From contig CAMFDH010000011.1 of NCBI GenBank assembly GCA_945949035.1, positions 1-14,890 of the forward strand: a DNA stretch of 14,890 nucleotides. Direction: 5' to 3'. Position 1 is the stretch's first letter. The number at the start of each line of letters is the position of its first letter. A program made the position numbers and the translations under genes. Positions 8,020 through 14,890 of this stretch are shown one piece after another. The notes below the pieces were generated by a model that had not been told where the DNA came from, ran no database searches, and saw nothing but the letters and a program-made list of their open reading frames with translations. Source of the DNA: an uncultured Actinomyces sp. Lineage in GTDB: Bacteria > Actinomycetota > Actinomycetes > Actinomycetales > Actinomycetaceae.

Positions 8020-9080
8020 TTGATACACGCTCTGTCCTCCGCGTCGCCGTCATTCCCGGCGATGGTATCGGCCAGGAGGTGACTGCGGAGGCAGTCCGTG
8101 TACTCGAAGCCGCGCTCGAAGGTAGTGAGAGGACGCTGGAGGTCACGGACTTCGACCTCGGCGCCGATCGCTACCTTCGTGACGGTCACATTCTTGACGA
8201 GGGCGACCTGGCGGAACTGGCTCAGTTTGACTCGATCCTGCTGGGGGCGGTGGGGGATCCTCGGGTGACCCCGGGTATCCTCGAGCGCGGTCTGCTGCTC
8301 AAGCTACGTTTCGCCTTTGACCACTACGTCAATCTGCGTCCCTCGAAGCACTACCGGGGCGTGGCCTCACCCCTGGTGAACCCAGAGGGCATCGACTTCG
8401 TCGTGGTGCGTGAGGGTACCGAGGGTCTCTACGTGGGCAGCGGTGGAACGGTCCGGACCGGGACCGAGCATGAGATCGCCACCGAGGTCTCCGTCAACAC
8501 GGCCTTTGGTGTCGAGCGCCTGCTGCGTTACGCCTTCACCCTTGCCGATCAGCGTCCGGCAAAGCACCTGACACTGGTGCACAAGATGAACGTCCTCGTC
8601 CATGCGGGCTCCCTGTGGAAGCGGCTGGCCGATCAGATCGGTGCCGAGTTCCCAGAGGTCCGGGTGGACTACCAGCACATTGATGCCGTCACCATCCACC
8701 TGCTGACCAGGCCGCAGTCCTTCGACGTGATTGCCACCGACAACCTGTTCGGGGACATCATCACGGATGAGGCCGCTGCCATCACGGGCGGAATCGGTCT
8801 GGCGGCTTCGGGGAACATCAATGCGGACGGGGCCTTCCCCTCGATGTTTGAGCCGGTGCACGGTTCGGCCCCGGATATTGCGGGTCAGGGGATCGCGGAT
8901 CCGATTGCAGCGATTGCCTCCGTCGTCCTCCTGCTGCAAAACGCGGGACTTGACGAGGCCGCCGATCGGGTTCAGCGCGCGATTGACGTCGAGATGGCGT
9001 GGCGCGCGGATCACGCTGAGGAGGCCGCGAAGCGCCCCACAACCGCCGTCGGCGACGCGGTTCTCGCAAATCTAAACTAG
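8016..9080 (+). CDS. leuB: 3-isopropylmalate dehydrogenase
   Basis: NAD-dependent oxidative decarboxylation of 3-isopropylmalate to 2-oxoisocaproate in leucine synthesis. The 354-residue protein shows [11 protein letters not shown] near the N-terminus, substrate Arg residues at 98, 108 and 132 ([29 protein letters not shown] with Tyr139), Lys190 (LVHKMN), the metal-binding Asp cluster in [15 protein letters not shown] (241-255), and the nucleotide-loop motif [14 protein letters not shown] (278-291). [10 protein letters not shown] and the overall length point to LeuB rather than isocitrate dehydrogenase. The GTG start shares 4 bases with the ilvC stop and has no clear ribosome site of its own, so translation probably depends on ribosomes leaving ilvC. 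leuA and leuCD are not in the window. Confidence 0.95.
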   Translation: MIDTRSVLRVAVIPGDGIGQEVTAEAVRVLEAALEGSERTLEVTDFDLGADRYLRDGHILDEGDLAELAQFDSILLGAVGDPRVTPGILERGLLLKLRFAFDHYVNLRPSKHYRGVASPLVNPEGIDFVVVREGTEGLYVGSGGTVRTGTEHEIATEVSVNTAFGVERLLRYAFTLADQRPAKHLTLVHKMNVLVHAGSLWKRLADQIGAEFPEVRVDYQHIDAVTIHLLTRPQSFDVIATDNLFGDIITDEAAAITGGIGLAASGNINADGAFPSMFEPVHGSAPDIAGQGIADPIAAIASVVLLLQNAGLDEAADRVQRAIDVEMAWRADHAEEAAKRPTTAVGDAVLANLN

Positions 9081-9117
9081 AAATTACCAACCAGGATTGA
9101 AACGAAAGGGTCAGGCC

Positions 9118-10272
9118 ATGACCGAGGAGCACTCCGCACCGATTCCCACCCCCCTCGAAGAGGAGGTGCGCCGTCAGGTCCTGCCTGACGCGGACGTAGT
9201 TGCGGCGCGTTTTCCCGTCGAGGTTAACCACAATCCTGCAGGTGATGCGGCGTACGAGAAGGCGATGGAAGAGCTCGCTTTTGGTGAGAGCTTCGGCGAT
9301 TACATGGCTATCTCAGACTGGTCTCTTGACCTGGGCTGGCACAACCAGAGGGTGGTTCCCTTCGGACCCCTACAGCTTTCGCCAGCTGCTTCGGTCCTGC
9401 ACTACTCCCAGGAGATCTTTGAAGGTATGAAGGCCTTCCGCTGGGAGGACGGCAGTATCTGGACCTTCCGGCCCGGCTTCAATGCCGCCCGCCTCAACCA
9501 TTCGGCGCGCCGCATGGCAATGCCAGAGATTCCGCTCGAGGACTTCCTGGGCTCCCTGGTGCAGATGGTAAGGGCCGATGAGCGCTGGGTGCCATCCGCC
9601 CCCAACTCTTCCCTCTACCTACGCCCCTTCATGATTGCCGATGAGGCCTTCGTGGGGGTGCGCCCGGCTCACCACTACAAGTTCATTGCCATTGCCTCGC
9701 CTGTGGGCCCCTACTTCAAGGGCGGCATGAAGGGGGTTTCCATCTGGGTGACGGCGCAGTACCACCGTGCCGCTACGGGTGGAACCGGGGATGCCAAGAC
9801 CGGCGGCAACTACGCTGCCTCCCTGTTGCCGCAGCAGCTAGCCGCTGCCAACGGTTTCGACCAGGTTTGCTACCTCGACGGTAACCAGCAGAACCTGGAA
9901 GAGCTGGGGGGAATGAATGTCTTCCTGGTCAAGAAGGACGGGTCAGTGATGACCCCGCGCCTCACGGGAACCATCCTTGAGGGCGGGACTCGCAGCGCCA
10001 TCATCACCCTGCTGAGGGACCGGGGCACCGTGGTTGAAGAGGCACCTGTCGCCCTCGACTGGCTGGTTAAAGCCATCGAATCGGGTGAGGTGGTCGAGAT
10101 GTTTGCCTGTGGCACGGCCGCCATCGTCACCCCGATTGCAAGGCTGGCGGGGGAGGGCTTTGATGTCAGCCTCGACGGTGATCAGGTGACGAAGCAACTG
10201 CTTGATGAGCTGGGTGGTATCCAACGCGGCACCGTTGAGGATCGTCACGGTTGGATGTACCAGCTGGCCTAG
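9118..10272 (+). CDS. ilvE: Branched-chain amino-acid aminotransferase
   Basis: PLP enzyme (fold type IV) that transaminates the three branched-chain 2-oxo acids with glutamate, the last step of the pathway encoded by this operon. Schiff-base Lys227 lies in GGTGDAKTGGNYAASLLPQQ. LEELGGMNVFLV (260-271) holds the Glu near the PLP nitrogen, and CGTAAIVTPI (331-340) and TGTILEGGTR (283-292) match the PLP phosphate-binding region. The 384-residue length from ATG is typical of the larger BCAT subgroup. I take ATG at 9118 because GAAAGGG lies 7-8 bases upstream; a TTG at 9097 would add seven basic residues without a spaced ribosome site. The gene follows leuB after 37 bases with no terminator visible between them. 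Confidence 0.96.
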   Translation: MTEEHSAPIPTPLEEEVRRQVLPDADVVAARFPVEVNHNPAGDAAYEKAMEELAFGESFGDYMAISDWSLDLGWHNQRVVPFGPLQLSPAASVLHYSQEIFEGMKAFRWEDGSIWTFRPGFNAARLNHSARRMAMPEIPLEDFLGSLVQMVRADERWVPSAPNSSLYLRPFMIADEAFVGVRPAHHYKFIAIASPVGPYFKGGMKGVSIWVTAQYHRAATGGTGDAKTGGNYAASLLPQQLAAANGFDQVCYLDGNQQNLEELGGMNVFLVKKDGSVMTPRLTGTILEGGTRSAIITLLRDRGTVVEEAPVALDWLVKAIESGEVVEMFACGTAAIVTPIARLAGEGFDVSLDGDQVTKQLLDELGGIQRGTVEDRHGWMYQLA

Positions 10273-10308
10273 GTCGATTTTGACAGGTGTGAACTGCACC
10301 CGGGGGCT

Positions 10309-10336
10309 TTGTTAGGTTTACCTAAGCTGAGATAAT
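10309..10336 (+). promoter_or_regulatory. Promoter of the copper/membrane-protein unit
   Basis: TTGTTA (10309-10314, 4 of 6 to TTGACA), a 16-base spacer and GATAAT (10331-10336, 5 of 6 to TATAAT). The predicted start, 7 bases after the -10, is the GTG at 10343, so the message would be leaderless, in keeping with the missing ribosome site there. Confidence 0.6.
10312..10325. promoter_or_regulatory. DtxR/IdeR-like palindrome TTAGGT-TT-ACCTAA
   Basis: Perfect 6-bp arms around a 2-base centre, lying over the -35 and in the spacer of the promoter above. Against the 19-bp DtxR/IdeR consensus TTAGGTTAGGCTAACCTAA, two overlapping registers (10312-10330 and 10307-10325) each match at 14 positions by my count. 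The arms lie closer together than in a canonical box, so the regulator could also be a related metal sensor such as MntR. The position suits a repressor. Confidence 0.5.
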
Positions 10337-10342
10337 GAACAG

Positions 10343-11533
10343 GTGTCTACTAGTGAACCTGCTTCAGGGCCAGCCCCCTCGCAAGTGCCAGCCGTCCGAA
10401 CCCCACTGCCGTGGGGTCGCCTGGCCCTGCTGATCGGCGCCATGGTTGCCCTTCTGGGTGGCCTTGACGCGGCCCTGCTGCGCCTGGGGCTTTCGGCTCC
10501 GGTGCCAGCGATGGACCTGGCGAACCTGCACGGAGTCCTGATGGTCTTCGGCTTCCTGGGTACCGCAATCACCCTGGAACGCGCCGTGGCCCTGCAGTCG
10601 GACCGCAGGCGCAGTTCCCTGTGGGCCTACCTGTCGCCCGCGGCCAGTGTCGCCGCGACCGTCGTCGCTCTCGCGCAACTTGCCCTCCTCGGGCCAGAGG
10701 CCACCCGGCTTTTCCCGGCGCTGGCCTGGGCACTCTCGATGGCACTCCTTGTCGCCATGTACGTGGTGGTGTGGCGCAAACAGCCCATGGTCGCCGTACT
10801 GATTCAAGGCCTGGGTGCGCTGCTCGGCTTCGCCGGAATCCTGCTGTGGGGACGCGGCTTTGAAGCCGCCCAGGTGGTGCCCTGGTGGGCCGCCTTCCTG
10901 GTGTTCACCATCATCGGCGAGCGGCTGGAACTGGCTCGCTTCACATTTGCCCGGGGGAGTACAGAGGCTCGTGTCCTAGCCGAAACCCTGGTCACCACCG
11001 TCGCCCTCATCGCCACCCTGTTCAACGCTCAGCTCGGCTACCCACTGCTGGGCCTGGCCCTAATCGTTCTGGCCCTTGACACCGCCGCCCATGACATCGC
11101 CCTCAAGACCATTCGCCTTCAGGGGGCCGCCCGCTACATGGCTGCCTGCATGCTGGCCGGTTATGCCTGGCTGCTGGTTGCCGGCGGAATCTGGGTGATC
11201 CGTGGCCCGGTCTTCTCTGGTTACGGCTACGACACCGTGGTCCACTCACTGACAATTGGCTTCGCCCTCTCCATGGTCCTCGCCCACGCCCCGGTCATCG
11301 TTCCCGCGATTGCCCGCCGCGACCTGCCCTACAACCGGGCGATGTGGGCCGTGTGGGGAACGCTGCAGCTCGGCCTCATCATTCGCGTCCTCGCCGGCGC
11401 ACGTCTGGCGGAGGGGGCCTGGCAGTTCGGGGGCGCCCTCGACATCGCCTCACTGCTGGCCTTCGTGGTGGTGACGGTGGCGACCATTGTCATTGCCAAC
11501 CGGCCTCAGGCGAAGGGACGAACCGATGGCTAA
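10343..11533 (+). CDS. 12-TM membrane protein, NnrS-like in layout
   Basis: A 396-residue integral membrane protein with about 12 predicted helices after a 24-residue hydrophilic N-terminus. Polar residues stand out in or next to helices: His63 in NLHGVLMVFGFLGTAITLERAVAL's first turn, Glu193 in IIGERLELARF, His250 in DTAAHDIAL, His301 and His315 in VVHSLTIGFALS and LAHAPVIVPAI. Twelve helices with repeated His motifs recall NnrS, a heme- and copper-containing membrane protein of denitrifiers. The likeness is in layout and short motifs only, so the family is inferred. GTG start without a ribosome site, probably leaderless. The end overlaps the next gene by 8 bases, so the two are almost certainly one operon. 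Confidence 0.75.
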   Translation: MSTSEPASGPAPSQVPAVRTPLPWGRLALLIGAMVALLGGLDAALLRLGLSAPVPAMDLANLHGVLMVFGFLGTAITLERAVALQSDRRRSSLWAYLSPAASVAATVVALAQLALLGPEATRLFPALAWALSMALLVAMYVVVWRKQPMVAVLIQGLGALLGFAGILLWGRGFEAAQVVPWWAAFLVFTIIGERLELARFTFARGSTEARVLAETLVTTVALIATLFNAQLGYPLLGLALIVLALDTAAHDIALKTIRLQGAARYMAACMLAGYAWLLVAGGIWVIRGPVFSGYGYDTVVHSLTIGFALSMVLAHAPVIVPAIARRDLPYNRAMWAVWGTLQLGLIIRVLAGARLAEGAWQFGGALDIASLLAFVVVTVATIVIANRPQAKGRTDG

Positions 11534-12833
11534 GAAGCGCAACCGGGGGGACCGCCTGACAACCGCCTGGATGGTCCTCGCCCTCATTCTCTTCTTCGTG
11601 ACGATTGCGGCGCGGGTGGTGATTCCTCAGTCCTGGTGGCTCTCGATTCACATTCTCACCCTGGGCGTCCTCAGCAACGCGATCCTGCAGTGGTCCTGGT
11701 ACTTCTCCCGTTCACTCCTGCGCCTCAGCAGCGATGACCCACGCTCTACGACCCACCACTACGCCCGACAGATCCTTTTCAATGCCTTCCTGGTCGTCCT
11801 GCTGGTCGGCATGCTGCTCGCGAACCTGGTGGTCACCATCGTCGGGGCTGCAGCCATCGGACTGGTCATTACCTGGCACGGCCTCGCCCTGCTGATGGCG
11901 ACGAGGGCGAAGCTCGGTTCCCGCTTCGCCGTCGTCATCCGCTACTACCTGGCGGCCTCTGCCTTCCTGGTCATCGGGGTCATCTACGGCGGTTTCATTG
12001 CCTCGGCCATGTTCCAGATCGAGGCCCCAACCTGGGTGGTGGAAAACCGGGAGGCACTGACCCTGGCGCACTCCCTGACCAACACCCTCGGGTGGCTGGG
12101 GTTGACCATTGTCGGGACTCTGGTGACGCTGTGGCCGACGATGCTGCGGACACGGATTGCCGAGGGCGCCGTTGCCCGCTCCACCCGCGTCCTGCCGCTG
12201 CTCCTGCTCGGTCTAGTGATTGCCATTGCCTCCGCCACCTTCGGCCTCATGCCCCTGGTTGCACTCGGAGTCGGTATTTTCACGGCGGGAATCACCTGGG
12301 GGATCGGTGCCCCTCTGCTCTCAGAAGCCCTGCGTAAGGCCCCGGCTGGTTACGCCACCTGGTCGGCGCTTGCCGGCGGTGCGTGGGCCATCTCAGGTCT
12401 GCTCGTCCTCACCGTAACCCTGTTTCTCTCACAGACTCCGGTGGACTTCCGCGCCTATGCCCCCACGCTCATCGTGATGATCGGAGTCGGGGGAGTCCTG
12501 CAGATTCTGGTCGGCGCCCTCACCTATCTGATGCCGGTGATCATCGGTGGCGGACCAGCCGCGGTAAGGGTCGGCATCGCCGTCCTCGAGCAGCTGGGCC
12601 CCTTCCGCCTGGTCCTGCGCAATGCCGCCCTGGTGCTGGCACAGCTGGCAGGGGTTGCCGCCCCGATCTTCTGGCTGCTCACGGCCGCGTCGTTCCTCCT
12701 CGACCTCATCATGTTCACCATGGTGGGCATCAAACAGGCAGGGGCCAAGCGTGCCGCCGCGGCCAACTCAGACCAGTTCATCGGGGTCCAGGCGCCCCCG
12801 GGTACCAAACAACTCAAACTAGGAGACTCCTGA
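11526..12833 (+). CDS. 12-TM membrane protein, like the membrane part of actinobacterial fused copper oxidases
   Basis: A 435-residue integral membrane protein with about 12 helices and a C-terminal hydrophilic tail of about 35 residues. Likely metal or heme ligands are His42 (SIHILTLGVLSNAILQWSW), His118 (ITWHGLALL) and His182 (LAHSLTNTLGW), the last followed by LTIVGTLVTLWPTMLRTR. From memory, many actinobacteria carry this type of sequence as the N-terminal part of a single long protein ending in NirK-like domains; here it is a separate gene with the copper part 2 bases downstream. ATG at 11526 is chosen over an in-frame upstream start (11487) because AAGGGA lies 7 bases before it. The role is not established. 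A quinol- or heme-linked electron donor to the copper protein would fit. Confidence 0.78.
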   Translation: MAKKRNRGDRLTTAWMVLALILFFVTIAARVVIPQSWWLSIHILTLGVLSNAILQWSWYFSRSLLRLSSDDPRSTTHHYARQILFNAFLVVLLVGMLLANLVVTIVGAAAIGLVITWHGLALLMATRAKLGSRFAVVIRYYLAASAFLVIGVIYGGFIASAMFQIEAPTWVVENREALTLAHSLTNTLGWLGLTIVGTLVTLWPTMLRTRIAEGAVARSTRVLPLLLLGLVIAIASATFGLMPLVALGVGIFTAGITWGIGAPLLSEALRKAPAGYATWSALAGGAWAISGLLVLTVTLFLSQTPVDFRAYAPTLIVMIGVGGVLQILVGALTYLMPVIIGGGPAAVRVGIAVLEQLGPFRLVLRNAALVLAQLAGVAAPIFWLLTAASFLLDLIMFTMVGIKQAGAKRAAAANSDQFIGVQAPPGTKQLKLGDS

Positions 12834-12835
12834 CC

Positions 12836-14251
12836 ATGACCATTGCAGAAACTAACCGGCGCGCCTCCTCGGCCGTGGCTGCCGTGGTGGTGGTCCTGAC
12901 CCTGGCTCTGGCGGCACTGATGGTGTTTCCCTCCCTCGCTGACTCCGGCGTTACCGATACCGGGACCCAGGGAACCACCCAGCCGGCTGCGGTGACCCCG
13001 ACGGGAGAGGTCACCGAGGTCGAGGTGACGGTCGAAGGAATGTCCTTTGTGCCCGGCATCATTGAGGTTCCACTTGGCAACACCCTGGTCGTCACCTTGA
13101 CCAACACCGGGGACCAGCGTCACGACCTGATGTTTGCGAACGGCGCCCTCATCGAGCCAATCGCCCCGGGGGCTTCGGCAACCGTTGAGGTCGGCGTCAT
13201 CACCGAGAGCATGCAGGGCTGGTGCACCCTTCCGGGCCACCGCCAGATGGGGATGGTTCTCGAGGTTGTCGCAATCGGCGGTTCGACTGATGCTCAGGCC
13301 GGGGACGGAACCGACCACGTTACGCCGGGTCACAGCATGAACATGGGTTCGACCTCGTCGGACACCACTGTCCCCACCATGGACCAGCTCATCGCCCAGG
13401 CCGCCACCGTCGATCCCTACCCGGCACGTCTGCCGGAGCTGGGCGAAGAGTCCCACCACGAGTACACATTTGAGGTCACCGAGGACGAGCAGGACCTGGC
13501 CGCCGGCGTGGTGAGGGCGGTGTGGACCTACAACGGGACCGCCCCGGGACCCACCCTGCACGGGCGCGTCGGAGACACCTTCAAGATCACGCTGGTTAAC
13601 AGGGGGACGATGGGTCACTCCATCGACTTTCACGCCGGCATTGTCGCCCCCAATGAGCCGATGAGGACGATCGAACCAGGGGAGTCCCTGGTCTATGAGT
13701 TCACCGCTCCGCGCTCGGGCATCTGGATGTACCACTGCTCGACTATGCCGATGGCGACCCACATCCAGCAGGGCATGTTCGGGGCCGTCATCATCGAGCC
13801 CGATGGGTTGGAGCCTGTGGATGAGCAGTACGTCCTCATCCAGTCTGATATTTACCTGGACGAGAACTTTGCGGATGGCGACCTCGTCCCCGAACTGACG
13901 GCGTTCAACGGACGTCCCTTCCAGTACGATGCCCATCCTCTAACTGCCCGCGTCAACGATCGGGTGCGGGTGTGGCTGCTGGACGTGGGTCCGAACTCTG
14001 CGCTGTCCTTCCACATTGTTGGTACCCAGTTCGACACGGTGTGGTCCGAGGGCGGCTATTCGGTCTACCATGACCAGTCCACCGACGGCATCACCAAGGG
14101 TGCCACCGGAGCCCAGGTTTTGCCCCTCCTGGCAGCCCAGGGCGGCTTCGTCGAGTTCGTTCCGGTTGAGGCCGGCACCTACACCTTCGTCAACCACATC
14201 ATGTCTTTGGCTGAACGTGGCGCACACGGCATCTTCGAAGTCACTGACTAG
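12836..14251 (+). CDS. Membrane-anchored NirK-like copper protein with extra N-terminal cupredoxin domain
   Basis: 471 residues, exported: an Arg-Arg pair (8-9) then one hydrophobic segment (about 13-35), a signal or anchor. Domain 1 (about 58-147) is plastocyanin-like with a complete type-1 copper set: His96, Cys130, His135, Met140 (WCTLPGHRQMGM). A His/Met-rich linker follows (160-170). Domains 2-3 (about 205-471) match copper nitrite reductase: type-1 ligands His261, Cys301, His309, Met314; type-2 ligands His266, His300, His454; and the catalytic Asp264 of HSIDFH. The residue aligned with the catalytic His of NirK is Gln398 (FHIVGTQFDTVW), so nitrite reduction is uncertain. AGGAG lies 10 bases before ATG. 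The frame stays open upstream to 12383, but that part is the shadow of the preceding gene. It follows its neighbour by 2 bases: one operon. Confidence 0.88.
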   Translation: MTIAETNRRASSAVAAVVVVLTLALAALMVFPSLADSGVTDTGTQGTTQPAAVTPTGEVTEVEVTVEGMSFVPGIIEVPLGNTLVVTLTNTGDQRHDLMFANGALIEPIAPGASATVEVGVITESMQGWCTLPGHRQMGMVLEVVAIGGSTDAQAGDGTDHVTPGHSMNMGSTSSDTTVPTMDQLIAQAATVDPYPARLPELGEESHHEYTFEVTEDEQDLAAGVVRAVWTYNGTAPGPTLHGRVGDTFKITLVNRGTMGHSIDFHAGIVAPNEPMRTIEPGESLVYEFTAPRSGIWMYHCSTMPMATHIQQGMFGAVIIEPDGLEPVDEQYVLIQSDIYLDENFADGDLVPELTAFNGRPFQYDAHPLTARVNDRVRVWLLDVGPNSALSFHIVGTQFDTVWSEGGYSVYHDQSTDGITKGATGAQVLPLLAAQGGFVEFVPVEAGTYTFVNHIMSLAERGAHGIFEVTD

Positions 14252-14261
14252 GCCGGGGTCG

Positions 14262-14290
14262 CTGACTAAACCAGATGAGACCGCGATAAT
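14262..14290 (+). promoter_or_regulatory. Promoter of the YdcF-like gene
   Basis: CTGACT (14262-14267, 4 of 6 to TTGACA), a 17-base spacer and GATAAT (14285-14290). The predicted start falls within about 2 bases of the ATG at 14299, so the message would be leaderless or nearly so. It starts only 11 bases after the copper-protein stop, and no terminator is visible between the genes. Confidence 0.6.
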
Positions 14291-14298
14291 CTGGGGTT

Positions 14299-14890
14299 AT
14301 GGAAGAAGTGCCTGAGAAGTCTCCGCGACACAGCCGCAGGCTCCTTGGCATCCTTATCGGCGTACTTGCTCTGTTGGCAGCGGTCATGGTGGTGATGTTG
14401 GGAATCGCCCTGCAGTGGATCTGGAATCCTCCGCAGCGCCAGGTTGACAGTGCTGACGCCATCGTCGTCCTCGCCTATGGCAATGACCGCCTGGCGGAGG
14501 GACGCCAGCTGGCTGATGCCGGGGTCTCTGACAACCTGGTCATTTCTATCTCAGACCGGATGGCCTCCCGTATCGAGGACGGCCGGTTGCCGGTTCTCAC
14601 CCCCGACGAGGTCGACGGTGTCGACACCATTCCGACAGGCGCCACAGCGAGTGGAGCGTGGGTCGAGCAGTGCGACGCAGAGTACACGACCCAGCAGGGA
14701 AACTACCTCACCTGGTGCTTTACGCCCGATCCGATGACAACCGAGGGGGAAGCCATCGCCGTCGATGAACTGGCAAGAGCAAACGGCTGGGACTCCGTGG
14801 TCGTGGTGACAGAGCACTCTCATCTCAACCGGTCCCTACGCATCTTTGAGGCCTGCACAAACCTGGAGATATCGGGTGCCAGCAGCGACC
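14299..14890 (+). CDS. YdcF/SanA-like (DUF218) membrane-anchored protein, 3' end cut by the window
   Basis: The first 197 residues are present. A short basic N-terminus (RHSRR) is followed by one transmembrane segment (about 15-38), so the rest should lie outside the cytoplasm. The DUF218 pattern is visible: DAIVVLAYGNDRLAEGRQLADAG (53-75, in two blocks), then TTEGEAIAVDELARANGW (147-164) and VVVVTEHSHLNRSLRIF (167-183) with the usual His and Arg. Members such as SanA and ElyC are linked to envelope or cell-wall functions, but the reaction is not settled. Cys125 and Cys140 could form a disulfide. ATG is preceded by GGGG only, with a promoter right before it. Confidence 0.8.
   Translation, partial: MEEVPEKSPRHSRRLLGILIGVLALLAAVMVVMLGIALQWIWNPPQRQVDSADAIVVLAYGNDRLAEGRQLADAGVSDNLVISISDRMASRIEDGRLPVLTPDEVDGVDTIPTGATASGAWVEQCDAEYTTQQGNYLTWCFTPDPMTTEGEAIAVDELARANGWDSVVVVTEHSHLNRSLRIFEACTNLEISGASSD

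Noticed and set aside
10276..10300. FNR/CRP-type site before the copper unit (TTTTGACAGGTGTGAA)
   Set aside because: It lacks the inverted TTGAT/ATCAA or TGTGA/TCACA arms.
10286..10310. Terminator after ilvE (GGTGT-GAACT-GCACC)
   Set aside because: The stem is only 4-5 bp with no T tract, so a gene-end terminator cannot be supported and readthrough from ilvE is possible.
12383..12835. In-frame extension of the copper protein upstream of 12836
   Set aside because: This part reads the preceding membrane-protein gene out of frame (Arg/Pro/His-rich). The ATG at 12836 has AGGAG and directly precedes the signal/anchor segment.
12524..13936. Long open frame (470 codons) on the minus strand opposite the copper-protein genes
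   Set aside because: It lies antisense to two well-supported genes, has no recognisable domains and a composition typical of GC-rich shadow frames.
1..14890. CRISPR arrays, insertion sequences, tRNA or rRNA genes, prophage genes
   Set aside because: No spaced direct repeats, transposase motifs, cloverleaf folds or phage-type genes were seen; the window is a run of ordinary-looking chromosomal genes.

Overview
The window reads as chromosomal DNA of a high-GC Gram-positive bacterium (Actinomycetota). The evidence is GC-rich third codon positions, frequent GTG and TTG starts, stop/start overlaps inside an operon, promoters whose -10 box lies only about 7 bases before the start codon (leaderless mRNAs), and protein types common in actinobacteria such as an ACT-domain malic enzyme and an AspT-type carrier. 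A more exact placement (for example Actinomycetaceae) is a guess.

Layout. The last 18 codons of an unidentified gene end at a strong intrinsic terminator (66-103). A malic enzyme with an N-terminal ACT domain follows (146-1585, +). Convergent to it, on the minus strand, are a DyP-type heme peroxidase (1608-2615) and, upstream of that, an AspT/YidE-type 531-aa membrane carrier with a TTG start (2739-4334). A 387-base divergent spacer then holds a promoter, a short Val-rich leader peptide and an intrinsic terminator: an attenuator in front of the branched-chain amino-acid operon.

That operon is ilvB-ilvN-ilvC-leuB-ilvE (4722-10272, +). The first four genes overlap by 1-4 bases at stop/start junctions, so they are probably translationally coupled. 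Together they make acetolactate, reduce and isomerise it, carry the leucine-specific oxidative decarboxylation, and perform the final transamination. Dihydroxyacid dehydratase (ilvD), leuA and leuCD are not in the window.

The most unusual part is a compact three-gene unit at 10343-14251 (+). It encodes two 12-TM membrane proteins with conserved intramembrane histidines and an exported, membrane-anchored copper protein. The copper protein joins a plastocyanin-like type-1 copper domain to a two-cupredoxin NirK-like core. All type-1 and type-2 copper ligands and the catalytic Asp are visible, but glutamine stands where nitrite reductases have their catalytic His. The unit has its own apparently leaderless promoter with a DtxR-like palindrome (TTAGGT-TT-ACCTAA) across it. 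It may be a copper/heme system for nitrite, NO or another oxidant, under metal-responsive control; the substrate cannot be read from the sequence. The window ends inside a YdcF/SanA-like (DUF218) membrane-anchored protein with another near-leaderless promoter.
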